Source: JBIOWF01 sp044868295 (GTDB lineage Bacteria; Actinomycetota; Actinomycetes; Streptosporangiales; Streptosporangiaceae). Taken from it: a stretch of 5,244 nucleotides of DNA. Position numbers and translations under genes: made by a program. Below the pieces are notes generated by a model that was given only the letters and a program-made list of their open reading frames with translations, made no database searches and was not told the origin of the DNA. Of the stretch, positions 1 to 4,709 are shown piece by piece. Numbering within the stretch: position 1 is the first letter of the stretch; each line of letters starts with the position of its first letter. The stretch covers positions 1 to 5,244 of the forward strand of contig JBIOWF010000345.1 in the NCBI GenBank assembly GCA_044868295.1, read 5' to 3'.

Positions 1-195
1 GAAGACCGCGGCCCGTTCCCAGTCACCCGGCCATGCGTCTCGCAGCCGTATCCGATCGCCCGAGTCCGCGCCTCGAAGCAAGTCGCCCAAAGCCCGTCGA
101 AGGTCGTCTGCCTCACGTGCGGGCGGCTCATCGGACGAACACCCGGCGAGGATCATCAGGGCGGCAACGGCTGCTAGGAGTCCTCTCGGCATCAT
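1..195 (-). CDS. Putative lipoprotein, N-terminal part (cut by window edge)
   Basis: This reading frame opens with two adjacent ATG codons (195-193 and 192-190) and stays open to the window edge, giving the first 65 residues. The N-terminus is a lipoprotein signal peptide: Met-Met-Pro-Arg, a hydrophobic stretch LLAAVAALMI, then the lipobox LAGC with the lipidated Cys at residue 19. After it come SSDEPP and a charged, probably helical segment (about residues 25-52), then AWPGDWERAAVF. The protein is therefore expected on the outer face of the cytoplasmic membrane. No clear Shine-Dalgarno precedes either ATG, so the exact start is open. It follows repeat R1 by about 55 nt and is the leftmost visible gene of the array. 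The rest of the gene, and any function, lie outside the window. The signal peptide call is strong; the family is not recognised. Confidence 0.8.
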   Translation of the reverse strand, partial: MMPRGLLAAVAALMILAGCSSDEPPAREADDLRRALGDLLRGADSGDRIRLRDAWPGDWERAAVF

Positions 196-250
196 GACGT
201 TCGGGAGACGCAGATCCCGCGATCCATGTGTCGGGCGGGGCTCACCAGCA

Positions 251-282
251 TGGGATTGCGTCCGGGAATGTCACCCGGTCGC
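251..282 (-). repeat. Array repeat R1
   Basis: On the plus strand this copy reads TGGGATTGCGTCC, then GGGAATGTCACCCGG. The stretch 258-282 is an almost perfect palindrome: GCG, an unpaired T, CCGGG, a 7-nt loop AATGTCA, CCCGG, an unpaired T, CGC. It starts 17 nt after the stop of the 109-aa membrane protein gene and precedes the lipoprotein gene at the left edge. It is nearly identical to R6. Confidence 0.85.
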
Positions 283-291
283 GGGAGCGAC

Positions 292-621
292 TTAGCCGCC
301 GACGACGCCCGTGTACGCCAAGGTGAATCCGATCAACATGCCAACGCTGATCGCGGCAACGGCCACGACGGCGCTGTTGCGGATTATCTGGCGGCGTCCG
401 CCGGGACGAGACAAGAATTGCCTTGGCCCGGTACCCCACCAGCTCCGCTTCTCGTCCCAGACGATCCCGAAGGCCACCACGTAGATGCCAACAACCACGA
501 CCTGAACCAGCAGGTCCACGCCTAGAAGCGCAAGGAATGTAATGAGAGCAACGACGGCGACAATGCCGACGTACAAGCCACGAAGCCAGGTCTTGGTGGA
601 GTCAGTCCGCGGGGAACTCAC
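292..621 (-). CDS. Small membrane protein, about three transmembrane helices
   Basis: A 109-residue protein starting at GTG (621-619) and ending with TAA. Predicted membrane segments by eye are residues 14-33 (GLYVGIVAVVALITFLALLG), 36-54 and 82-104. Between the second and third lies a polar loop with DEKRSWWGTGPR and GGRRQIIRNSAVV, likely cytoplasmic because it is rich in Arg and Lys. No catalytic motif is visible and no family is recognised. No convincing Shine-Dalgarno precedes the GTG, but no better start is apparent. The gene lies alone between R2 (about 94 nt upstream) and R1 (17 nt downstream). Its loop and following helix resemble those of the disrupted membrane protein gene at 2215-3786 (D-x-K, W, G-P, G-R-Q, N-x-A-V-V in the same order), so the two may be distant relatives. 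Coding is supported by hydrophobic periodicity and array position. Confidence 0.72.
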   Translation of the reverse strand: MSSPRTDSTKTWLRGLYVGIVAVVALITFLALLGVDLLVQVVVVGIYVVAFGIVWDEKRSWWGTGPRQFLSRPGGRRQIIRNSAVVAVAAISVGMLIGFTLAYTGVVGG

Positions 622-715
622 GGACGTACCGCGAAATACGTCACGACGACACGGTACCGAATGGGTTGCCCGGAGGACACCTTCGCGCGCCAGGCGAGGT
701 GATGACCTTCTCCCG

Positions 716-747
716 TGGCAAAGCGTCCCGCAATGTCACTCGGTGTC
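716..747 (-). repeat. Array repeat R2
   Basis: On the plus strand this copy reads TGGCAAAGCGTCC, then CGCAATGTCACTCGG. In the gene direction it ends in TTTGCCA, like R3, R4 and R5. The TGA of the repeat's GTGACATT (736-738) is the stop codon of the upstream 108-aa gene, so repeat and coding sequence overlap. Its arms pair poorly compared with R1, R3, R4 and R6. Confidence 0.85.
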
Positions 748-1062
748 GCCGAATTCCTCGGTGTCTTTCGAGAGCCGCTCGCCGAGGTCCGTCGCGGTCG
801 CGAAGATCCGAGCGGTAGGCCACCGCGCATCGGCTGATGGCCCTGGCGTCCACACTAGATGGACGATGACCCATCGGTCGTCGTCCATGCGGAACAGGAC
901 GTCGTCGCGATCGAACCGCCGGCCGACAGCCTGAAGCCTCGCGCGCTCTAGAATGTGACCAGGGCCAATCTCACGGTGTGCTTGGGCTTCCAGCCGGGAC
1001 CGCTCCTCTGAGGCTTCGATCACATACCAGGGCGGGCTTAGGCGGGGAGTCGCATCGGCCAT
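736..1062 (-). CDS. Conserved-looking small soluble protein, 108 aa
   Basis: Starts at ATG (1062-1060) and ends at the TGA contained in repeat R2. The protein has no signal peptide or membrane helix and is expected to be cytoplasmic. Visible segments are PPWYVIEASEERSRLEAQ (residues 10-27, strand then helix), EIGPGH (31-36), RRFDRDDVLFRMDDDRW (48-64), VIVHLVWTP (65-73), then WPTARIF and an acidic tail. The DDVLF followed by VHLxW pattern resembles small hypothetical proteins that I associate, from memory, with many bacterial genomes; I cannot name the family or give it a function. Only 25 nt separate the start from R3, and no Shine-Dalgarno is visible in that leader. The compact alternating charged and hydrophobic pattern makes this a convincing gene. 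Confidence 0.78.
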   Translation of the reverse strand: MADATPRLSPPWYVIEASEERSRLEAQAHREIGPGHILERARLQAVGRRFDRDDVLFRMDDDRWVIVHLVWTPGPSADARWPTARIFATATDLGERLSKDTEEFGDTE

Positions 1063-1087
1063 GTGATCAGGCTATCGGACCGCGTGA

Positions 1088-1119
1088 TGGCAAAGCGTCC
1101 AGGAATGTCATCTGGTCGA
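1088..1119 (-). repeat. Array repeat R3
   Basis: On the plus strand this copy reads TGGCAAAGCGTCC, then AGGAATGTCATCTGG. CCAG (1099-1102) pairs with CTGG (1112-1115) around a 9-nt loop. A T-T mismatch and a further CG/CG pair follow outside, as in R1. The arm sequence differs from R1 while pairing is kept. It lies about 32 nt after the stop of the 48-aa gene. Confidence 0.83.
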
Positions 1120-1151
1120 TTGGGCGTGCCGAGCACGGACGCCGCGCGAGC

Positions 1152-1298
1152 CTACCGGTGACGGCGCCGCCACACGAGCGCCAGAAATACCAGTGTGACA
1201 ACGACCGCGATTGCGACCCATACGGTTGGCGATGCGTACCAGTACTCCAGCGGCACTTCGACTGTCACGACCGTCGGAAACGTTGGTTCAGGCGTCAT
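1152..1298 (-). CDS. 48-aa single-pass membrane protein
   Basis: A short frame from ATG (1298-1296) to TAG. The protein begins MTPEPTFPTVVTVEV, then has a hydrophobic helix at about residues 25-42 (PTVWVAIAVVVTLVFLAL), and ends with WRRRHR. The positive-inside rule predicts an outside N-terminus and a cytoplasmic basic tail. A Shine-Dalgarno AGGA (1306-1309) stands 7 nt before the ATG, which supports translation. It is the only plausible gene between R4 and R3 and fills the shortest array interval (248 bp). Single-helix proteins of this size can be regulatory subunits or small toxins, but nothing here decides that. Confidence comes from the ribosome binding site, the helix with its basic tail, and the position. 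Confidence 0.68.
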   Translation of the reverse strand: MTPEPTFPTVVTVEVPLEYWYASPTVWVAIAVVVTLVFLALVWRRRHR

Positions 1299-1305
1299 TA
1301 CCGCA

Positions 1306-1309
1306 TCCT
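1306..1309 (-). promoter_or_regulatory. Shine-Dalgarno site of the 48-aa gene
   Basis: AGGA in the gene direction, followed by a 7-nt spacer and ATG. It is the main support for translation of this short frame. Confidence 0.55.
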
Positions 1310-1335
1310 AGTTGCGCCATGATGAGGACCCAAAG

Positions 1336-1370
1336 TGGCAAAGTGTCCGCCAATGACACCTGAGGACACT
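1336..1370 (-). repeat. Array repeat R4 with extended 7-bp stem
   Basis: On the plus strand it reads TGGCAAAGTGTCC, then GCCAATGACACC. It is the most divergent core, with AATGACAC instead of AATGTCAC. It carries its own longer inverted repeat: AGTGTCC (1342-1348) pairs perfectly with GGACACT (1364-1370) around a 15-nt loop. It lies about 20 nt after the stop of the 229-aa lipoprotein gene. No T-run follows in the gene direction beyond TTT, so it is not a textbook intrinsic terminator. Confidence 0.8.
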
Positions 1371-1390
1371 GGTCGACCACCCGCATACGT

Positions 1391-2080
1391 TCAGCAGTTC
1401 GCGGGAGCACCCCACCACGCTGGGGCGCCCGCGCCCTGTTGGATCGATCCGTCCTTGGCGATGGTGATCCAGAGCGACGCAGGTTCGGGCTCACTGCCAC
1501 GGGTGTAGAGCTCGCGGACGACGGATGCCCCCGGCTGTGTGGCAGAGCGGTCTAGCAACACCAGGCGCGAGCCGACTGGCATTGAGTAGCACGCGGCACC
1601 CATGTTCTGGCCCCAGAACCCGCCGCTGTCTTTGATCTGGCCTCCGACGAGGACAGCGTCGTGGATCTCCGTGAGCGAATCGTTTCGCACGTACAAGACG
1701 ACCTTGGAGCCGTTCGGCTGGTCCAGGCCGGAGGCCCCGGCAACGACCGGGAACCGTGGCACCGTGTCGGGATCCACGCCCGCCGGGATGAAGCCCTTGC
1801 CGGGCACCATCTGGCCGACAACGGTCCGTAGGTCGTCGCCGTACACCGGGAAGGGCACATCGCCTGCGCCGAGGACGTCCTCCTTGTGCGCGTAGCCGGC
1901 GATGCCTCTGTCACTGGCTACCGCGAGAAAGTCGGGCGTGGAGGACGGGTCTACCGCGCCGTTGGGACCGGGTGGGGGCAACGTCCCCTTGCTCGCGAGG
2001 GGCGAGCACCCCACGAGCAGCGAGAGGGCCGCGAGGGCAGCAACGAACGCCATGCTGGCTTCATTGCTCCGCGCTCGCAC
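1391..2080 (-). CDS. Secreted lipoprotein, 229 aa
   Basis: The frame is open up to 2218 and through repeat R5, but the start is best placed at GTG 2080-2078. A strong Shine-Dalgarno (AAGGGAGGAG, 2086-2095) stands just upstream there, and the N-terminus becomes a proper signal peptide: Arg-rich start VRARSNEASM, hydrophobic core AFVAALAALS, lipobox LLVGC with lipidated Cys25. A Pro/Gly-rich linker (residues 26-50) leads to a folded domain. This contains IAGYAHKEDVL (60-70), FPVYGDDLRTVVGQMVPGKG (77-96), IPAGVDPD, SKVVLYVRNDSL and a hydrophobic C-terminal strand region, ending APANC. Two further cysteines (164 and 229) could form a disulfide. The IAGY...VYGDDLR...MVPGKGF pattern looks like a conserved hypothetical lipoprotein family, but I cannot name it or assign a role. 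The gene lies alone between R5 and R4. Confidence 0.83.
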   Translation of the reverse strand: MRARSNEASMAFVAALAALSLLVGCSPLASKGTLPPPGPNGAVDPSSTPDFLAVASDRGIAGYAHKEDVLGAGDVPFPVYGDDLRTVVGQMVPGKGFIPAGVDPDTVPRFPVVAGASGLDQPNGSKVVLYVRNDSLTEIHDAVLVGGQIKDSGGFWGQNMGAACYSMPVGSRLVLLDRSATQPGASVVRELYTRGSEPEPASLWITIAKDGSIQQGAGAPAWWGAPANC

Positions 2081-2085
2081 TGCTG

Positions 2086-2095
2086 CTCCTCCCTT
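2086..2095 (-). promoter_or_regulatory. Strong Shine-Dalgarno deciding the lipoprotein start
   Basis: AAGGGAGGAG in the gene direction, with the GGAGGA core 6 nt before GTG 2080-2078. It argues against the longer reading that would begin inside repeat R5 and put 46 non-signal residues before the signal peptide. Confidence 0.75.
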
Positions 2096-2194
2096 GAGGT
2101 CGAGACGGCTTGCGGGCCTGCGCCCAGCCTGGTCCCGCCCGAGGCGCGCCGTCAAGGGACGCTCCGCCACGATCCAAGGTACAGGCCGTAGACG

Positions 2195-2226
2195 TGGCAA
2201 AGCGTCCGGCAATGTCACTCGAGACT
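2195..2226 (-). repeat. Array repeat R5
   Basis: On the plus strand it reads TGGCAAAGCGTCC, then GGCAATGTCACTCG. Its TGA (2215-2217 in the gene direction) is the stop codon of the disrupted membrane-protein gene. Pairing of the arms is imperfect: GTC with GAC, a bulged A, then C-G, G-C and a wobble pair. It precedes the 229-aa lipoprotein gene by about 114 nt. Confidence 0.85.
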
Positions 2227-2306
2227 GGGTTCGGCTCGCGCTAGGCTCCGCCAGTCCACGGCAGCCTCAGCTGCCAGGAACGCCGGCAGGACCAGGCCGA
2301 CCACGG

Positions 2307-2311
2307 CTAAG
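2307..2311. repeat. Target-site duplication, left copy (CTAAG)
   Basis: CTAAG immediately outside the left inverted repeat, matched exactly at 3498-3502 outside the right one. Assigning these bases to the duplication leaves an element with TG...CA ends, as expected for IS481-family elements. Confidence 0.85.
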
Positions 2312-2340
2312 TGAAGTTCCCCGGTGAAGTTGAGACTGGC
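2312..2340 (+). repeat. IS left terminal inverted repeat
   Basis: 29 bp starting TGAAGTTCCCCGG and ending GAGACTGGC, an exact reverse complement of 3469-3497. It contains the heptamer TGAAGTT twice, 13 nt apart start to start. The transposase stop codon begins only one base inside it, at 2342-2344. Confidence 0.93.
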
Positions 2341-2341
2341 C

Positions 2342-3442
2342 TCAGACAGGGACGAGCGCATCGAGTAGGTCTGCCACACCGGCCAGCGAGGGGACGCTTG
2401 TGAAGCCGCGGTCGGTGAACGGCGTCCCGTCGAAGCGCTCGGCTGGCGTCTGCCAGTCGAGCTCACCGTGGAGGCGGTGGTAGTTGTAGTAGCCGGCATA
2501 GGCGGTGACCGCGGCCTCGGCCGCGGCCAGGTCGGACAGCTCCTGGCGGTCGAGCACCTCCCGCTGGAGCGTCGCCCAGAAGGCCTCGACCTTGCCGTTC
2601 GTCCAGGGCGTGTCGATCTGGGTCCGGATGTGCCGCACCCGGAGCTCCTCGAGGGTCCGCTGGAAGCGGCTGAGCATCGAGCGGGTGATCGCCACGAACG
2701 GCGTCCCGTTGTCGCTCATCAACTCGTGGGGCACGCCGCACAGCTCGACCGCCTCCTCGAGCAGGGCGAGGATCCAGATCGCCTCCTTGGTCGGCACCGC
2801 CCGGATCCCGAGCAGGAACCGACTGTGATCGTCGACGAGGGCGGCGAAGTGGCAGGTCCGTGCACGGCCGTTCTGGCCGAGCAGGAAGAAGGGACCCTTG
2901 AGGTCGATGTGCCAGAGCTCGTTGACGGCGGTGCGCTCGTAGCGTGGTCCTGGCGTCCGGACGTAGCTCGGGCGGTGCGTCCCGTGGCGGGCCAGGAGCC
3001 GGTCGACCTGGCCGTGACTCAGCGGCCAGACACAGCGCCGCCGGAACTCGGCGGCGATCCGCTGACTGTTCCAATAGGTCAGCAGCCGGACGGTCAGGAC
3101 GAGCCGCTCGACCGCCGGTGGCAGCTCGCTCGCGCGGCCGATCCGCGGCCGATCCACAAGGCCCTCCAGGCCGTCCGCCTCGCAGCGGGCACGCCAGCGG
3201 AACAGGCTCGCCCGGCTGCAGCCGAACTCGGCGGAGACCACGGCGACCGGCGCACCGTCGGCCCAGCGCCGAAGTGCCGCACGCCGTCGCCGGACGATCC
3301 GGGCCTGCTCCCGCTGCACCGCTCCCTCCGGTGGCCGTCCGCCCTGTGTCGCCACGAACAGGAAGCCCGGTCCTTCCTGGTAGTGGTTTCGCCTCGGTAG
3401 TCGCCGCGGGTTGGCGTACGAGCGTGAGTGGACCTCCGGCAT
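2342..3442 (-). CDS. IS481-family DDE transposase
   Basis: A 366-residue transposase that cuts and joins DNA at the ends of its own element. ATG 3442-3440 is chosen because AGGAGG (3449-3454) lies 6 nt before it; the GTG two codons upstream directly abuts that site. An N-terminal helix-turn-helix region spans about residues 45-90 (RWADGAPVAVVSAEFGCSRA, then LFRWRARCEADGLEGL), followed by the Asp-Arg-Pro-Arg turn typical of the family. The integrase-core catalytic triad is visible: Asp180 in WHIDLKG, Asp244 in SDNGTP and Glu286 in NGKVEAFWATLQRE. VDDHSRF (204-210) and the C-terminal YYNYHRLHGELDWQTPAERF (318-337) are also family hallmarks. Length and motif order suit a full IS481 transposase and no frameshift is seen, so it is likely functional. 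Confidence 0.95.
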   Translation of the reverse strand: MPEVHSRSYANPRRLPRRNHYQEGPGFLFVATQGGRPPEGAVQREQARIVRRRRAALRRWADGAPVAVVSAEFGCSRASLFRWRARCEADGLEGLVDRPRIGRASELPPAVERLVLTVRLLTYWNSQRIAAEFRRRCVWPLSHGQVDRLLARHGTHRPSYVRTPGPRYERTAVNELWHIDLKGPFFLLGQNGRARTCHFAALVDDHSRFLLGIRAVPTKEAIWILALLEEAVELCGVPHELMSDNGTPFVAITRSMLSRFQRTLEELRVRHIRTQIDTPWTNGKVEAFWATLQREVLDRQELSDLAAAEAAVTAYAGYYNYHRLHGELDWQTPAERFDGTPFTDRGFTSVPSLAGVADLLDALVPV

Positions 3443-3448
3443 CCGCAC

Positions 3449-3454
3449 CCTCCT
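3449..3454 (-). promoter_or_regulatory. Shine-Dalgarno of the transposase
   Basis: AGGAGG in the gene direction, six bases before ATG 3442-3440. It selects this ATG over the upstream GTG at 3448-3446, which would leave no spacer. Confidence 0.65.
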
Positions 3455-3468
3455 CGAAGGGCACGGTA

Positions 3469-3497
3469 GCCAGTCTCAACTTCACCGGGGAACTTCA
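3469..3497 (-). repeat. IS right terminal inverted repeat
   Basis: Exact 29-bp reverse complement of 2312-2340. It lies on the transposase 5' side, just upstream of the transposase Shine-Dalgarno, so any transposase promoter must overlap or lie close to it. Confidence 0.93.
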
Positions 3498-3502
3498 CTA
3501 AG
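3498..3502. repeat. Target-site duplication, right copy (CTAAG)
   Basis: Matches 2307-2311. Collapsing the two copies into one restores the reading frame of the interrupted membrane-protein gene, which independently confirms the 5-bp duplication length. Confidence 0.85.
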
Positions 3503-3790
3503 GGGTATTCCACGGGCATCCTCTGCCGCAAAGTTTCCGCGAGGAAGAAGGCCGAACCCAGAACGACGGCGTTCGCGACGACCTGCCTGCCCGTCCGCTT
3601 CGGTCCCGCCCATTTTCGGTCGATGAGCACAGCGCCAGTCAACACAGCCAGGAACGCGATCAGGCCGGCAATGGACTGACCCTCGTTAGCCCACCCCAGC
3701 ACGAACCGACTCAGTAGAACGGCTGCGACAGACGCCACGTATGCAAGGCACGAAATCACGATCATCCCGCGCTGCCTTCTTGTCACACGT

Positions 3791-3797
3791 CCACCTC
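3791..3797 (-). promoter_or_regulatory. Shine-Dalgarno of the disrupted membrane-protein gene
   Basis: GAGGTGG in the gene direction, four bases before GTG 3786-3784 (seven from the GAGG core). It favours the GTG start. The internal ATG has only a weaker AAGG nine bases upstream. Confidence 0.5.
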
Positions 3798-3867
3798 GGG
3801 TGCTGGCCTGGGAGGTTGCGAGGCACCTGCTCGTGTTTCCGATGGCGGGAGTGTAGACATGCCGGCC

Positions 3868-3899
3868 TGGGATTGTGTCCGGGAATGTCACCCGGTTTC
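3868..3899 (-). repeat. Array repeat R6
   Basis: On the plus strand it reads TGGGATTGTGTCC, then GGGAATGTCACCCGG. CCGGG (3879-3883) and CCCGG (3891-3895) form a perfect 5-bp stem around the AATGTCA loop, as in R1. It sits in the 177-nt gap between the 242-aa gene (stop about 72 nt away) and the disrupted membrane-protein gene (start about 81 nt away). The rest of that gap shows only a weak possible hairpin (CCATC/GATGG) near 3930. Confidence 0.85.
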
Positions 3900-3963
3900 G
3901 TGCGTCGATGCGACCGCCAAACCTAACTACCATCAAGGTGGATGATCGATGGCAGGTTGAGAC

Positions 3964-4692
3964 CTACTTGGAGCGCCGCTCAGGCTCGGTCCAGTCGGGG
4001 TGCGCGTAAATGAGCTGACGGCGTTTTCCAGGACGCAGCAGATAGACGCGCAGTACCGGACCGCGGAGAAGGTCCCCCGGGTAAATACCGGGACGCCCAG
4101 ATCTGTCATGGATGATCTTCAGCTGCCCTTGTTCATCGAGATAGACATTGCCCTCGAGGAGGGTGCCAGAGATGGCGGTCGCCGGATCGTCAACAAGGAT
4201 CGACAATCGCACGTCCGCGTCCACGTACGGGCGGACGGCTTCGATCGCAGCGGGCTGCCACAGGTGCGGCCACATGCCTGGTGTCTGGATGCTTCCTTGG
4301 GACATTCGTCCGCCATGCGTGAGCCGGTCGACGGTGTGGGCAACCTCGGTTGTCGCCTGCCACCGTTCCGCCTCGGTCGCCTGCAAGTGGCGCGGAAGAC
4401 GGTCCTCAGGCAGTCGACGAGACCGCCTCGGTGGTCTCGCCGCTCCGTCCAACCGTTCCGTCACGGCCAAGACGGCGGCTTTGTCTTGTGGCCCATCCGG
4501 CCACAAGCGGTCAGCGTCGCCAGATAGGACGAGCATTCCGCTCCGATCGCCGATCTTTGCTATGTCCTCAGGGGACAAAGCCAGCGCCCGCTCCGCTAGG
4601 GCTGGCTCACCATACCGCCACAGCTGTCTGGCGAGACTGAGGGCGGAAGTGACGATGACCAATGGGTAGTCCCGAGGGTCATTCATGCCCAC
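3964..4692 (-). CDS. Unrecognised two-part soluble protein, 242 aa
   Basis: Starts at GTG 4692-4690, supported by AAGGGA (4702-4707) nine bases upstream; ATG 4686 is an alternative with poorer spacing. It ends with TAG. No signal peptide or membrane helix is seen, so a cytoplasmic protein is likely. Residues 10-60 look helical (YPLVIVTSALSLARQLWRYG, EPALAERALALSPEDIAKIG), followed by a basic Pro/Arg-rich segment ARPPRRSRRLPEDRLPRHLQ (residues 85-104). The second half (about 150-230) looks beta-rich: VRLSILVDD, AISGTLLEGNVYLDEQGQLKI, PGDLLRG, VLRVYLLRPG. This suggests an N-terminal helical and a C-terminal beta domain joined by a linker. Neither is recognised. The gene lies alone between R7, whose edge is only 17 nt from the start, and R6. 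Confidence 0.78.
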   Translation of the reverse strand: MGMNDPRDYPLVIVTSALSLARQLWRYGEPALAERALALSPEDIAKIGDRSGMLVLSGDADRLWPDGPQDKAAVLAVTERLDGAARPPRRSRRLPEDRLPRHLQATEAERWQATTEVAHTVDRLTHGGRMSQGSIQTPGMWPHLWQPAAIEAVRPYVDADVRLSILVDDPATAISGTLLEGNVYLDEQGQLKIIHDRSGRPGIYPGDLLRGPVLRVYLLRPGKRRQLIYAHPDWTEPERRSK

Positions 4693-4701
4693 ACGATAGA
4701 G

Positions 4702-4707
4702 TCCCTT
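4702..4707 (-). promoter_or_regulatory. Shine-Dalgarno of the 242-aa gene
   Basis: AAGGGA in the gene direction, nine bases before GTG 4692-4690 and directly after the end of repeat R7. The ribosome binding site is therefore the first sequence after the repeat. Confidence 0.5.
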
Positions 4708-4709
4708 GG

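Larger units (their letters stand above)
2312..3497 (-). mobile_element. Complete IS481-family insertion sequence, 1186 bp
   Basis: The element is bounded by perfect 29-bp terminal inverted repeats (2312-2340 and 3469-3497), begins 5'-TG and ends CA-3', and is flanked by a 5-bp CTAAG duplication. It carries one full transposase gene that nearly fills it. Each terminus contains two direct TGAAGTT heptamers separated by CCCCGG, a likely transposase-binding arrangement. Perfect ends, an exact duplication and an open transposase frame suggest a recent and possibly still active insertion. It landed in the 3' third of a membrane-protein gene of the array, in the same orientation as the array genes. 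Family assignment rests on the transposase type and terminus style; the specific IS name is not known to me. Confidence 0.93.
2215..3786 (-). pseudogene. Four-helix membrane protein gene disrupted by IS481 insertion
   Basis: The 5' part (3786 down to 3498) and the 3' part (2306 to 2215) are separated by an insertion sequence. Joining them with one copy of the CTAAG target duplication gives an uninterrupted 126-codon frame from GTG 3786-3784 to the TGA inside R5. The start is supported by GAGGTGG at 3791-3797. An ATG eight codons inside is an alternative. Helices predicted by eye lie at about residues 9-30, 37-55, 68-85 and 95-112. The loop IDRKWAGPKRTGRQ after helix 2 is basic, so probably cytoplasmic, and the tail ends SLARAEPSLE. 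In the current state the frame runs from residue 95 into the element and reads unrelated sequence, so helix 4 is lost. No family is recognised. The loop resembles that of the membrane protein at 292-621. Confidence 0.85.

Noticed and set aside
621..643. A possible eighth repeat copy (minus strand GTGACgtATTtCGCGGtAC)
   Set aside because: It matches the R7 core only if three separate insertions are allowed, and it sits at the start of the 109-aa gene rather than after a stop codon; too weak to call, though an eroded copy is possible.
1336..1370. Repeat R4 as an ordinary intrinsic terminator
   Set aside because: There is a 7-bp stem but the loop is 15 nt and only three T residues follow; other copies also lack a T-run.
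2081..2218. Extended N-terminus of the 229-aa lipoprotein beginning inside repeat R5
   Set aside because: The strong Shine-Dalgarno and the lipoprotein signal peptide place the start at GTG 2080; the upstream part reads through the repeat and would bury the signal peptide.
2468..3400. Long open frames on the plus strand and in another minus frame across the insertion sequence
   Set aside because: They mirror the GC-rich transposase gene, have Pro/Arg/Gly-rich low-complexity products, and lack any recognisable motif.
3094..3936. A single long minus-strand frame joining the membrane-protein 5' part with sequence inside the IS
   Set aside because: It reads through repeat R6 upstream and through an inverted repeat into the wrong frame of the transposase; it is an insertion artefact, not a fusion gene.
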